A DNA stretch of 64,000 nucleotides from Vagococcus sp. CY52-2 (lineage in GTDB: Bacteria > Bacillota > Bacilli > Lactobacillales > Vagococcaceae). This document shows, piece after piece, positions 8,795-17,833 of the stretch. Under the pieces are notes generated by a model. It was not told the origin of the DNA, made no database searches, and saw only the letters and a program-made list of their open reading frames with translations. The stretch lies in the NCBI RefSeq assembly GCF_022655055.1, contig NZ_CP093384.1, positions 372,001-436,000 of the forward strand. The letters are read 5' to 3'. Both the position numbers and the translations under genes were made by a program. Position 1 is the first letter of the stretch; the number at the start of each line of letters is the position of its first letter.

Positions 8795-9373
8795 ATGAGA
8801 AATCCAAAACCAAAAGAGTGGGACTCTGCTAAATATAGTAAAGGATACATTGCTGACTATAAACCCTTTATGTTTGTAGATGGAGAAGGTGTTCGTTGCA
8901 GTATTTATGTTAGTGGTTGTTTATTTGCTTGTAAGGGATGTTTTAATCGAGCCATCCAAAATTTTAGATATGGAACACCTTATACTAACGAACTAGAAGA
9001 TAGAATAATAGAGGATTTATCACACGATTATGTACAAGGATTAACATTACTTGGGGGAGAACCTTTCTTAAATACAGAAGTATGCTTGTCATTAGTTAAA
9101 CGTGTTAGAAAAGAATTTGGTCACACAAAAGATATTTGGTCGTGGACAGGCTATACATTTGAGGAACTCTTGGAAGAAACAGATGATAAATTAGAATTAC
9201 TGAGCTATGTGGATGTGTTAGTTGATGGTCGATTTGAGTTGGAAAAGAGAGATTTAAGTTTGCAATTTCGAGGAAGTAGTAATCAACGAATTATCGATGT
9301 CCCACAATCCCTGGTTGAATCTAATGTGGTGATTTGGGAAAAATGTTTAGATAAAGAAGCCTATTTCCGTTGA
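8795..9373 (+). CDS. nrdG: Anaerobic ribonucleotide reductase-activating protein (radical SAM)
   Basis: This 192-aa radical SAM enzyme uses a [4Fe-4S] cluster and S-adenosylmethionine to install the glycyl radical on NrdD. The cluster cysteines are C42, C46 and C49 in GCLFACKGCFN, and LLGGEPFL is the SAM-binding GGE motif. The start at 8795 has AAAGGAG at good spacing. It lies 44 bp downstream of nrdD, beyond the internal hairpin. Confidence 0.97.
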   Translation: MRNPKPKEWDSAKYSKGYIADYKPFMFVDGEGVRCSIYVSGCLFACKGCFNRAIQNFRYGTPYTNELEDRIIEDLSHDYVQGLTLLGGEPFLNTEVCLSLVKRVRKEFGHTKDIWSWTGYTFEELLEETDDKLELLSYVDVLVDGRFELEKRDLSLQFRGSSNQRIIDVPQSLVESNVVIWEKCLDKEAYFR

Positions 9374-9377
9374 AATG

Positions 9378-9408
9378 GATGAATGCGTATAGTATTCATC
9401 TTTTTTTT
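9378..9408 (+). terminator. nrdG terminator
   Basis: A 9-bp stem (9378-9386 with 9392-9400, one G-T pair) with loop GTATA runs into eight T. Confidence 0.85.
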
Positions 9409-9477
9409 ACGATTTTATCCTTAAAAAGTTAAAAGTATTTGTGATAATTAACGTATCAAACATTAGGGGTGGGTCAT

Positions 9478-10254
9478 ATGATAGTCTCAGTTAATTTATT
9501 TCAACAACAAACACCAGAAGTACAGCAAAAAATAGCGGAACAACAAAAAGTAATGGAGCATTTATATCCAATATTAAATGATGTGCCAACGTTAGTATTT
9601 TTTACTGATGATAGTCAAATGGATTCTTTATTTGAGCAACAGTTTATCCAGCTGAATGACCAACCAAGTATTTTATATAGCCATGATGAACAAGATTATC
9701 AAACATTAATTGAAGGAATAGGAGCAATTGTATTAACTGCAGATAAAGTGGATAATACACAAATGATGTGTCAATCCTTATTAACAAAAGTAACTGATAA
9801 TCAACGTGTTGTATTTGATGGTTGTGACGACATACTTAAATTAGTGCTGAGTGGGGATAGTAAGCCTTATGCCATTTGTGTACAAGAAAATAGATTGTCA
9901 AATCTTCTTTCGTTATCAAAAGAGACTATTTCAACGATGTTGCCCTCAGAAATTATGACAGATCCATTATTTGAGGATGTTCCGTTTGTTTTTATTTATA
10001 ATGAAGCAGGTATTGGTTATCTCAATCATACTGACGAATTGTATGATGTCTCTATTGAACACTTGGACGTTAGCAAATTAAATCATACTGGTATGTTATT
10101 AGGATTGGCTAAAGGATTGAGTGATGAGGAAAAGTCGACAGAAGAAATTGTAACAGACGGGATTGTTTGTGCGATTTCTGCTATAGAAAATCAGGATGTT
10201 GTATTTGACAAACATTTTTATAAAGATAAAATAAATGTGATTAAACTAGCATGA
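9478..10254 (+). CDS. PfkB-like protein, probably a degenerate sugar-kinase homologue
   Basis: The 258-aa product is not firmly recognised. Its C-terminal third (VFIYNEAGIGYLNH ... LNHTGMLLGLAKGLSDEEKS, then IVTDGIVCAISAIENQDV) follows the layout of tagatose-6-phosphate kinase/LacC-type PfkB proteins, in which a VSLGxDGA strand is followed by NPVGSGDxxxAG and a helical tail. Here the catalytic GSGD/GAGD loop is replaced by LNHTG, so ordinary kinase activity is doubtful. I start at ATG 9478, spaced 8 nt from AGGGG; a GTG at 9469 overlaps that ribosome site. It stands alone with its own terminator. The family call is inference from pattern, not from a clear signature. Confidence 0.45.
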   Translation: MIVSVNLFQQQTPEVQQKIAEQQKVMEHLYPILNDVPTLVFFTDDSQMDSLFEQQFIQLNDQPSILYSHDEQDYQTLIEGIGAIVLTADKVDNTQMMCQSLLTKVTDNQRVVFDGCDDILKLVLSGDSKPYAICVQENRLSNLLSLSKETISTMLPSEIMTDPLFEDVPFVFIYNEAGIGYLNHTDELYDVSIEHLDVSKLNHTGMLLGLAKGLSDEEKSTEEIVTDGIVCAISAIENQDVVFDKHFYKDKINVIKLA

Positions 10255-10255
10255 A

Positions 10256-10280
10256 AGGGGCTTACTAGCCTCTTTTTTTG
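10256..10280 (+). terminator. Terminator after the PfkB-like gene
   Basis: The stem AGGGGC / GCCTCT (10256-10261 with 10268-10273) has a 6-nt loop and is followed by seven T. Confidence 0.75.
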
Positions 10281-10570
10281 TGTTAAGGAATATAATACTC
10301 TTGTTTAATCTTTGTTTTAATAACATAATTAACACCCAAATTTTTCATTTTTACTTAATCAAATGGAATCATTTTTGCTTCGTTTGGTTTAATAAACGTT
10401 GACGATTTATTTTGTTTACTTGATAGGTTTATTGAAAAAAATAAAAAAGTGAGCATATATCTTAAGATTAAAAAAATGTCAGACTTTTTCAATGAATTAA
10501 TTCTCATCTTTTTATATTTCGGTTAAAAATGTTATACTAAAGTTAATGAAATTAAAAAGAGGTGACTAGT
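10281..10570 (+). other. Intergenic region upstream of the M42 aminopeptidase
   Basis: This stretch is AT-rich with no open frame of interest. A -10-like TATACT (10533-10538) lies about 32 bp before the start codon and marks the likely promoter, although no good -35 accompanies it. Nothing else is recognisable. Confidence 0.4.
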
Positions 10571-11656
10571 TTGTTAGATAAACAAGAAGAATTATTTTTA
10601 AAAGAATTAACAGATGCAAAAGGCGTACCTGGTAATGAAACACAGGTGACAGAACTATTTAAAAAATATGCTGAGCCATATGCTGATAAATTATTGTTTG
10701 ATGGGTTAGGTGGGATTAATGCACGTCACATTGGTGAAAAGGAAGGCCCACGTGTCTTAATTTCTGGTCATATGGATGAAGTTGGATTTATGGTGACTAA
10801 AGTCACTGATAAAGGCTTTATTGAATTCCAAACATTAGGTGGTTGGTGGGGACAAGTCATGCTGGCTCAACAAGTGACTATCACAACATCTAATGGAAAA
10901 GAAATTCATGGTGTAATTGGTTCAAAACCACCACATGTTTTGTCTGCTGAAGCAAGAAAACAACCATATGATATTGCAGATATGTTTATAGATATTGGCG
11001 CAACAAGTAAAGAAGAAGCAAATGAGTGGGGCATCAAACCAGGAGATATGGTGACGCCTTACATTGAGTACAAACGATTAAATGATTCAAAATATTTATT
11101 AGCAAAAGCATGGGATAATCGTATCGGAACGGCCGTGTCATTAAAAGTATTAGAAAATTTAGCTAAAGAAGGTCATCCAAATATTTTATTTGCAGGAAGT
11201 AATGTACAAGAAGAAGTTGGATTACGTGGTGCCAGAACGAGTACTCATTTAGTTAATCCTGATATTGCATTTGCTCTTGATACAGGGACTGCAGGAGACA
11301 CACCAGGTATGACACCAAAAGAAGCGGATTCTGTGTTAGGTGAGGGCCCACAGATTTTAATTTTTGATGCGTCAATGATTCCACACAGAAAATTACGTGA
11401 TTTTGTCATTGATGTGGCAGAAGAACTGGATATTCCATTCCAATATACTGTTATCACAGGTGGAGGAACAGATGCTGGAATGCAACATTTAACACGTAAT
11501 GGTGTACCATCGCTTGGGATTACAGTGGCAACTCGTTACTTACATTCACATACATCTATTATTCATGAAGATGATTATTTAAACACTGTTAAATTAGTGA
11601 CAGAAGTAGTGAAACGATTAGATGCTGATAAAGTAAAAGAATTAACATCTTACTAA
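10571..11656 (+). CDS. pepA: Glutamyl aminopeptidase, M42 family
   Basis: This 361-aa cytoplasmic metallopeptidase of the M42 (PepA/FrvX) family removes N-terminal acidic or other residues from peptides. Metal ligands and catalytic residues are visible in SGHMDEVGF (H67, D69), [15 protein letters not shown] and ALDTG, and the late ligand in YLHSHTS. The start is probably TTG at 10571: AGAGGTG (10558-10564) sits 6 nt before it, whereas the upstream GTG at 10562 lies inside that ribosome site. Lactococcal PepA is of similar length. It is monocistronic. Confidence 0.93.
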   Translation: MLDKQEELFLKELTDAKGVPGNETQVTELFKKYAEPYADKLLFDGLGGINARHIGEKEGPRVLISGHMDEVGFMVTKVTDKGFIEFQTLGGWWGQVMLAQQVTITTSNGKEIHGVIGSKPPHVLSAEARKQPYDIADMFIDIGATSKEEANEWGIKPGDMVTPYIEYKRLNDSKYLLAKAWDNRIGTAVSLKVLENLAKEGHPNILFAGSNVQEEVGLRGARTSTHLVNPDIAFALDTGTAGDTPGMTPKEADSVLGEGPQILIFDASMIPHRKLRDFVIDVAEELDIPFQYTVITGGGTDAGMQHLTRNGVPSLGITVATRYLHSHTSIIHEDDYLNTVKLVTEVVKRLDADKVKELTSY

Positions 11657-11664
11657 ATGAAATG

Positions 11665-11697
11665 AACAGGTACGTAAAAGTATCTGTTTATTTTTTA
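11665..11697 (+). terminator. pepA terminator
   Basis: A 9-bp stem (AACAGGTAC 11665-11673 with 11680-11688, one G-T pair) with loop GTAAAA is followed by TATTTTTTAT. Confidence 0.75.
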
Positions 11698-11829
11698 TAA
11701 AGAACAAAATTGTTTTAAAAAATGATTTTTATTGAATGATTTTAGGAATTAGTTGATAATATTACCAAAGTATTTGTATCTTTTATTGACTAGTCGTAGG
11801 ATAATATTGTATGGAAAGGAAGTCGTATT

Positions 11830-12564
11830 ATGGATATCACTGTATTAGGCTATTGGGGAGGTTACCCTTATCAAGGGGAAGGTACAACATCATACCTTGT
11901 TCAATCAAATGATTTTTCATTGTTATTAGATGCTGGAAGTACAACACTTGTTAGGTTAGAGGAAAAGTTAGATCCTTTGACGTTAGATGCTGTTCTTTTG
12001 ACTCATTATCATCATGACCACATGGCAGATTTAGGCGTTTTACAATATTTACGCCAATTAAAACCAACAAAACCTGTGGAAGAATTGCTGATATATGGTC
12101 ATACTGAAAATATGGAAAAATTTAATGAGCTAACCATGACAGGTATTTCAAAAGGTATTGCCTATCATGAAACACAAGAGCTTGAACTGGGTCCATTTCT
12201 AATAACGTTTAAACGTACGATTCATCCTGTTCCTTGTTTTGCAACAAGAATTGTCGAAAAAAGTACAGGCAAAGTGTTTGTGTTTACGGCAGATACAGGC
12301 TATTTGGAAGGGCTATCTGATTTTTGTCAAGAGGCTGATTTGTTAATTACTGATACTTATTTTTTAGAAGGTAATGAGCATCATAAAGCTCATCTAACAA
12401 CCAAAGAAACTGGTGAATTAGCTAAACAAGCTAATGTTAAACAAGTAATCATTAGTCATTTAAATCAATCCCTTGATTTAGATGAAGTTTTAAAACAGAC
12501 TCAATATTATGCTGGAGATATTCCAATTCAACTTGCAAAAATTAATTTAAATAAGACATTATAA
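11830..12564 (+). CDS. MBL-fold metallohydrolase, YhfI-like
   Basis: This 244-aa metallo-beta-lactamase-fold protein has the dinuclear metal motif HYHHDH at residues 59-64 and later ligands in FTADTGY and ISHLN. Its substrate is unknown. It resembles Bacillus subtilis YhfI, which is encoded next to a lipoate-protein ligase just as here. The 12-bp gap to the ligase gene, with AAGGAGAT, shows cotranscription. An enzymatic link to lipoate metabolism is only an inference from this conserved pairing. Confidence 0.85.
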   Translation: MDITVLGYWGGYPYQGEGTTSYLVQSNDFSLLLDAGSTTLVRLEEKLDPLTLDAVLLTHYHHDHMADLGVLQYLRQLKPTKPVEELLIYGHTENMEKFNELTMTGISKGIAYHETQELELGPFLITFKRTIHPVPCFATRIVEKSTGKVFVFTADTGYLEGLSDFCQEADLLITDTYFLEGNEHHKAHLTTKETGELAKQANVKQVIISHLNQSLDLDEVLKQTQYYAGDIPIQLAKINLNKTL

Positions 12565-12576
12565 GGAGATGTATCG

Positions 12577-13584
12577 ATGATTTATGTATCAAATGAAGAA
12601 ATAACAGACCCACGTATTAACTTAGCTATTGAGACATTTTTATTACAGGAAATGCCAGTAGATGAGCCAATTTTATTATTTTATATTAATGAGCCATCAA
12701 TTATCATTGGACGTAACCAAAATACGATTGAAGAAATTAATATGGATTATGTTGAAGATAATGGTATTCATGTGGTTCGTCGATTAAGTGGTGGGGGAGC
12801 AGTTTATCACGATGAAGGAAATTTAAACTTTAGTTTTATTATGCCAGATGATGGAGAATCCTTTAGAAATTTTGCGAAGGTGACTCAACCGATTATTGAT
12901 GCCCTTCATGAGCTAGGAGTTGAAGGAGCAGAATTAAAAGGAAGAAATGATCTAGTCATTGACGATAAAAAATTCTCAGGAAATGCGATGTATGCAACAA
13001 ATGGTCGTATGTTTGCTCATGGAACATTGATGTTTGATAGCGATGTGAATGAAGTTGTAAATGCATTAAAGGTGAGAAAAGATAAGATTGAGTCAAAAGG
13101 AATTAAATCAATTCGTTCTCGTGTCACTAACATCAAACCTTTTTTATCTGATGATTACCAATATATGTCAACAAAAGATTTTAGAAAAGAAATTTTATTA
13201 AAAATCTTTGAAACAACAGATATTAATGATGTAAATGAATATAAATTAACAGAAGAAGACTGGAAAAAAATCAATGCTATTTCTGATAAATTATATCGTA
13301 ATTGGGATTGGAACTACGGTCGTTCGCCTGAATTTGATATTGTACGACGTAAAAGATACCCAATTGGTTCAATTGAAGCAAAAATGAATGTATCCGATGG
13401 TGAAATTAAAGAGATTCGTATTTTTGGTGATTTCTTTGGATTAGGTCAAATTGCTGATGTGGAAGATATTCTTACTGGAATCAAATATGACAAAGAATCA
13501 ATATCAAAAGCTGTTGAAAAAATTGATGTTAAAAAATACTTTGGAAATATTGAAGTAAGTGATTTAATTGAATTATTGTATTAA
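12577..13584 (+). CDS. lplJ: Lipoate-protein ligase
   Basis: This 335-aa LplA/LplJ-type ligase adenylates free lipoate and attaches it to E2 or GcvH lysines. The motif RRLSGGGAVYHD (residues 68-79) and the catalytic-lysine region DDKKFSGNA (around residue 133) are intact, and the C-terminal accessory domain is present (WDWNYGRSPEFD onward). It is the second gene of the pair with the YhfI-like hydrolase and ends at a strong terminator. No lipoate-dependent complex is encoded in the window. Confidence 0.95.
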   Translation: MIYVSNEEITDPRINLAIETFLLQEMPVDEPILLFYINEPSIIIGRNQNTIEEINMDYVEDNGIHVVRRLSGGGAVYHDEGNLNFSFIMPDDGESFRNFAKVTQPIIDALHELGVEGAELKGRNDLVIDDKKFSGNAMYATNGRMFAHGTLMFDSDVNEVVNALKVRKDKIESKGIKSIRSRVTNIKPFLSDDYQYMSTKDFRKEILLKIFETTDINDVNEYKLTEEDWKKINAISDKLYRNWDWNYGRSPEFDIVRRKRYPIGSIEAKMNVSDGEIKEIRIFGDFFGLGQIADVEDILTGIKYDKESISKAVEKIDVKKYFGNIEVSDLIELLY

Positions 13585-13591
13585 ATAAAAG

Positions 13592-13625
13592 ACGTGCATC
13601 TCATTAGGAGATGCACGTTTTTTAT
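13592..13625. terminator. Bidirectional terminator between lplJ and prsA
   Basis: A perfect 11-bp stem (ACGTGCATCTC 13592-13602 with 13608-13618) with loop ATTAG has a T-run on the plus strand and an A-run before it that serves convergent prsA. Confidence 0.9.
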
Positions 13626-13633
13626 TATTAGCA

Positions 13634-14680
13634 TTATTTAGTTGATTCAGTGGTTTCTTCTTTACTAGATTCAGTTGATTTAGATTCTGAGGATTTACTT
13701 GTTTTAGAATCTGAAGATTTACTTGTTTTAGACTCTGATGTTTTGCTATCACTTGTTTTTGTTTCTTTTTGTGGTAAGTATGGTGTTAATATATTTTTAT
13801 ACTGATTATCTTTAATATTTACATTTGCTTTTTCTAATTCTTTTCCAATAACTTCTTGTTGGAAAGTAGGATCAGATATTTTAGTTTGTTCAAAAATGTC
13901 TTTTAATTCTTTTTCATAAGGTTTGTAATCATTACCTTTTTGTTTATTTTTAACCATTTTTACAATGTAATAAACATCTGTACCAGTTTGTTGGTTTTGA
14001 ACAGTGATTAAATCAGATACCTTACCGTCTTCTAATTTGTATGCAGCTTCTTTTACTTCAGTAGGAACTGTTACACCAGCAGGATCAGTTGTAGCAGTTG
14101 AGTCAAACTTCACTTTACCACCATCTTCTTTAGTGACAGTATCTTGAGAGTCACTTTTCGCTACTTTAGCAAAATCATCACCATCATTGATTTTTTTCAA
14201 TGCTTTTTCAGCGTTTTCTTTAGAGTCAAATGACATAATTTGAGTTTCTACTTGTGGGTGATATGTTTTCCAAGTTTCTTTAAGATCAGCATCTGTTACT
14301 TTGATGTGAGATTTCAACATTTCTTTGAAGGCCAAACTTTGTTTAATATTATCTTTAAATTGTTTAGCTGTCGTGTTGTTTTGTTTCAGTAGGGCTTCAA
14401 AAGATTTTTTACCACCATTTTGTTTTTCATAAGTAGAGTATTGTTTATCAATTTCTTTTTGGTCAACTTTACTACCGTAATCGTCTAAAGTGATTTTTTG
14501 AATAATCATGTTAACCAATGTTTCAGATGAAGTAGGGCTTTTCTTCAATTCATCGAAAAATTGAGTATCAGTAATTTTTCCACCTTTCATTGTAACGATA
14601 TCTTTACCGCCAGAACAACCTGCTAAAGTAATCATACTTAATAGCGCGACAGCGGCTAATTTTAATTTTTTGTTTTTCAT
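13634..14680 (-). CDS. prsA: Foldase lipoprotein PrsA (peptidyl-prolyl cis-trans isomerase)
   Basis: This 348-aa lipoprotein folds exported proteins at the membrane-wall interface. A short signal peptide ends in the lipobox TLAGC, with the acylated cysteine at residue 22. A central parvulin-like domain runs from about residue 133 (QVETQIMSFDSKENAEKAL to VYYIVKMV), flanked by helical chaperone segments. The last 40 residues are a low-complexity tail of SK(T/S)SES repeats that is absent in many PrsA proteins and may span the wall. The neighbourhood (ytxH, hit, ecsAB) is the classic Gram-positive export region. Confidence 0.94.
   Translation of the reverse strand: MKNKKLKLAAVALLSMITLAGCSGGKDIVTMKGGKITDTQFFDELKKSPTSSETLVNMIIQKITLDDYGSKVDQKEIDKQYSTYEKQNGGKKSFEALLKQNNTTAKQFKDNIKQSLAFKEMLKSHIKVTDADLKETWKTYHPQVETQIMSFDSKENAEKALKKINDGDDFAKVAKSDSQDTVTKEDGGKVKFDSTATTDPAGVTVPTEVKEAAYKLEDGKVSDLITVQNQQTGTDVYYIVKMVKNKQKGNDYKPYEKELKDIFEQTKISDPTFQQEVIGKELEKANVNIKDNQYKNILTPYLPQKETKTSDSKTSESKTSKSSDSKTSKSSESKSTESSKEETTESTK
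13638..13765 (-). repeat. Tandem Ser/Lys/Thr/Glu-coding repeats at the prsA 3' end
   Basis: The DNA repeats units built on TCTGAAGATTTACTTGTTTT (plus-strand reading), encoding KTSKSSDS and KTSKSSES-type units. Such tracts can vary in length by slippage between strains. Confidence 0.75.
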
Positions 14681-14812
14681 GTTAATTCTCCAATCTAGTT
14701 TTCAATAAATATTATGGATGATTCATAAGCATGTTTATTATTATACCATAAAAAGAATGAAACTAAATAGTTATCTAAAAAGTTAATAATAATTTATAAA
14801 TAATTTAAGACT

Positions 14813-15193
14813 TTATTGTTCAAGAGTGTCTTTAAATTCAGTGATATCTTGTTCAATTTTTGCTAATTGTTCTTTGATTTGTTCGATCCTTGGTTTGGCT
14901 TTAAATTTAAATTTTTTAAGACTTTTTAATGTTTCTTGTTCAAAGACAGGTAATAATTCTTGTGATAAGGTTACTAATTGATTAGCTTGTATTTTGGTAG
15001 TATCAATTTGATTACTTAGTGATAGAAGAAAATTGATATCTGTTTCTATTTTATTAGTGATTGATTGTTTGGTTTCTTTTCCAGATCGTGGAGCTAGTAA
15101 GAGAGCAGCCCCCCCACAAATAGCTCCTCCGATTAAAAAGCCTTTAATAAATTTTTTTCCTGAAAAAGAGTTATTTTTCTCTTTTTTTTTCAT
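14813..15193 (-). CDS. YtxH domain-containing membrane-associated protein
   Basis: This 126-aa protein has a basic N-terminus, a glycine/alanine-rich hydrophobic segment (FLIGGAICGGAALLLAPRSG, about residues 19-38) and a long charged helical remainder. That is the layout of the YtxH family, whose function is not well defined. The APRSGKE motif at the end of the membrane segment is characteristic. AAGGAG lies before the ATG and overlaps the end of hit, so it is cotranscribed with hit on the minus strand. Confidence 0.85.
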   Translation of the reverse strand: MKKKEKNNSFSGKKFIKGFLIGGAICGGAALLLAPRSGKETKQSITNKIETDINFLLSLSNQIDTTKIQANQLVTLSQELLPVFEQETLKSLKKFKFKAKPRIEQIKEQLAKIEQDITEFKDTLEQ

Positions 15194-15195
15194 TT

Positions 15196-15618
15196 TTAAA
15201 TCTCCTTGTTAATGGACTGAGCAATGGATAGCATATCTTCTTTTGAGTATTTTGAACCATTATCTGCAAAGGTCATTGAAAAATCGTCCTCTTTCCCATA
15301 TCTTGGAATAAGATGGACATGTGAATGAAAGACACTTTGATAAGCCGCTTCTTTATTATTATTAACCATATTTAATCCAACCATATCGGGGAAGGCTTGT
15401 TCAATAGCACGTGCAATTTTAGGGATTCTAGTAAAAACATCTGATGCTAACTTCTCATCATACTCAAAAATGTCAGTAACATGTTTTTTTGGAATCACCA
15501 AAGTATGTCCTTTAGTGGTCTGAGTAATGTCTAAAAAGGCATATACCATATCATCTTCATATACAGGGTAACTAGGTATTTCTTTTTCTATTATTTTGCA
15601 AAAAATACAATCAGTCAT
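15196..15618 (-). CDS. hit: HIT family nucleotide hydrolase
   Basis: This 140-aa histidine-triad protein hydrolyses nucleoside phosphoramidates and adenylated substrates. The triad is HSHVHLIPR with H98, H100 and H102, and CIFC at residues 4-7 can bind zinc with a downstream histidine. It is divergent from ecsA, an arrangement conserved from Bacillus to Enterococcus, and cotranscribed with the ytxH gene. Confidence 0.95.
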   Translation of the reverse strand: MTDCIFCKIIEKEIPSYPVYEDDMVYAFLDITQTTKGHTLVIPKKHVTDIFEYDEKLASDVFTRIPKIARAIEQAFPDMVGLNMVNNNKEAAYQSVFHSHVHLIPRYGKEDDFSMTFADNGSKYSKEDMLSIAQSINKEI

Positions 15619-15765
15619 GCTTTGTTCCTCCTATGTTTATTAGCTTTCTGTTTTAGTGTAACATTATCACAATTGAATGAAAAGCTAGGACAATGAATAT
15701 TAAAATAAGTAAGTAAACGAACGATATATGATATAATCAGTCTAGTATATATTGGAGGAAAAATA

Positions 15766-16500
15766 ATGAGTTTAAAAATAGAAAATCTAACAGGAGGCTA
15801 TGGTCATGTTCCTGTTTTAAAATCAGTTAATTTTGAAGTGAAATCTGGTGAGATGGTTGGGTTAATCGGTCTTAATGGCGCAGGTAAAAGTACAACCATA
15901 AAACATATTATTGGGTTACTTAATGCACAAAAAGGAAAAATTACCATTGATGATGAGACCATTTTTAATGCCCCTGAATTTTATCGAAAAAAAATAGGCT
16001 TTATACCAGAAAGTCCAATATTGTATGATGAATTGACATTAAGGGAACATATTGAAGTGACGGCGATGGCGTATGATATTCCTAAAGAAGAAGCTTTAAA
16101 ACGTGCGGAGTATTTATTAAAATTATTTCGTTTAGAAAATAAATTAGATTGGTTTCCCACTCACTTTTCAAAAGGAATGAAACAAAAAGTTATGGTATTG
16201 TGTGCTTTTTTAACAGAGCCAAGTTTATATATCATAGATGAGCCATTCTTAGGCTTAGATCCATTGGCTATCAATGCTCTTCTTGAATTGATGAATGAAA
16301 TGAAACAACAAGGTGCTGCTATTTTGATGTCCACTCATATTTTAGCTACAGCTGAAATATATTGCGATCGTTTTGTGGTCTTGCATAATGGTGAAGTTAG
16401 GGCGAATGGGACAATGGAGGAATTACGTGAGGAGTTTAATTTACCAGATTCTTCTTTAGATGATATTTATTTATCTCTTACTAAAGAGGAGGGGAAATAA
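15766..16500 (+). CDS. ecsA: ABC transporter ATP-binding protein EcsA
   Basis: This 244-aa ATPase has Walker A GLNGAGKST (residues 35-43), a variant signature FSKGMKQKV, and Walker B LYIIDEPFLGLDP. With membrane partner EcsB it forms the Ecs transporter, which in other Firmicutes affects protein secretion, regulated intramembrane proteolysis (RasP) and peptide export. The stop codon overlaps the ecsB start by one base. A TATAAT at 15732-15737 in the divergent region is a likely -10. Confidence 0.95.
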   Translation: MSLKIENLTGGYGHVPVLKSVNFEVKSGEMVGLIGLNGAGKSTTIKHIIGLLNAQKGKITIDDETIFNAPEFYRKKIGFIPESPILYDELTLREHIEVTAMAYDIPKEEALKRAEYLLKLFRLENKLDWFPTHFSKGMKQKVMVLCAFLTEPSLYIIDEPFLGLDPLAINALLELMNEMKQQGAAILMSTHILATAEIYCDRFVVLHNGEVRANGTMEELREEFNLPDSSLDDIYLSLTKEEGK

Positions 16501-17729
16501 TGGCAGAATTTTATAAATTACGTCTTACTAAACATCGAAAAAAAATGCTTCGCTATTTAAAATATGTGATGAATGATCATTTTATTTTAATTTGTATGGT
16601 TGGACTAGGAGGTTTTGGTTATTACTATTCCGAATATTTAAAAACATTGACTCCATTGGTTACGTGGGTACCTTTTATGGTGCTGCTGCTTTGGATTATC
16701 AGTCTATTTATTGGACGATTGAGTACCTTGATGCAAGAAGCAGATATGGTATTTTTACTGCCAAAGGAAAGAGCGATGATGACTTATTTGAAACAAAGTT
16801 TAAGATATTCGACTATTTTACCAATGATTAGCTTATCTCTAATTGTCGGAGTGACGTTTCCTTTAGTAGCGGCAACAACATCGGTGACTCTTTCTATGGC
16901 ATTATTCATAATTGCAAGCTTGATTTCATTAAAATATGCAGATTTATGGATACAGTTAGAGTCACTTTATCTTAATACAGAGAAAAAGGTGATAACGCAT
17001 CGATTTGTATGGTGTATTGGAGCTTTAATTGGTCTTTCTTCAAGTTTATTTTTATCATTTTATATTGGAACAGTCATTTCAATTATTGTGAGTACCTTGC
17101 TAGTGGTATTAGCAAAACAAACGTTAGAAATAAGTCAATTGAATTGGGAAAAGAGTATTAACATGGAGAGAAAAAGAATGAAACGAATTTATTCATTCTT
17201 TAATTTATTTACGGATGTTCCGGGCTTGTCATCAGATGTTAGAAGACGGAAATATTTAGATGGCTTACTGAATAAAGTTAAGAAAACCTCAGAGAATACT
17301 TATCTTTATCTGTATGCAAGAGTTGCTGCAAGAAGTTCTGAGTATAGTAGCTTAACATTACGATTGGTTGCTGTAGGCGCGATTCTTTTATTTTTTACTC
17401 AGTCATTTTGGTTAATGGCTATACTAGGTAGTTTGTTTATCTATTTGTTGGGATTTCAATTAATTCCAATGTATCATGCATTCGACTATATGTTGATGAT
17501 TAAGCTGTATCCTGTTTCTCCTAAGAAAAAATCTGGTGCAGTTTTATCTATAATAAGAAGTGTATTAATTATCATGACAATTATTTATGGCATAATTGTG
17601 TTGATTGTATTACCTAATAAAGTAGAGGCAATGCAATTATTTGGGATATTTGTGGTGGTATGCTTAGTATTCTCGTGGGGGTATCTTCCTTTGAGACTAA
17701 AAAAAATTGAAAAAAATGCAAATAGATGA
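16500..17729 (+). CDS. ecsB: ABC transporter permease EcsB
   Basis: This 409-aa membrane protein has several hydrophobic helices in two clusters, roughly residues 25-140 and 160-205, and again from about 280 to 405. It carries the EcsB-like N-terminus AEFYKLRLTKHRKKMLRYLKYV. It is the permease partner of EcsA, translationally coupled through the shared base of TAATG. No ecsC follows; the next gene is the CcrZ-like kinase. Confidence 0.93.
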   Translation: MAEFYKLRLTKHRKKMLRYLKYVMNDHFILICMVGLGGFGYYYSEYLKTLTPLVTWVPFMVLLLWIISLFIGRLSTLMQEADMVFLLPKERAMMTYLKQSLRYSTILPMISLSLIVGVTFPLVAATTSVTLSMALFIIASLISLKYADLWIQLESLYLNTEKKVITHRFVWCIGALIGLSSSLFLSFYIGTVISIIVSTLLVVLAKQTLEISQLNWEKSINMERKRMKRIYSFFNLFTDVPGLSSDVRRRKYLDGLLNKVKKTSENTYLYLYARVAARSSEYSSLTLRLVAVGAILLFFTQSFWLMAILGSLFIYLLGFQLIPMYHAFDYMLMIKLYPVSPKKKSGAVLSIIRSVLIIMTIIYGIIVLIVLPNKVEAMQLFGIFVVVCLVFSWGYLPLRLKKIEKNANR

Positions 17730-17833
17730 AAAACTTTAATAGAAATGTGTTATACTAAATTTTCGTAATCCCGTAGTGGAACAGTGGAATGATGGTAAAA
17801 GTGAGTAAAGGACAGTTATGGAGAGTAATAGAC

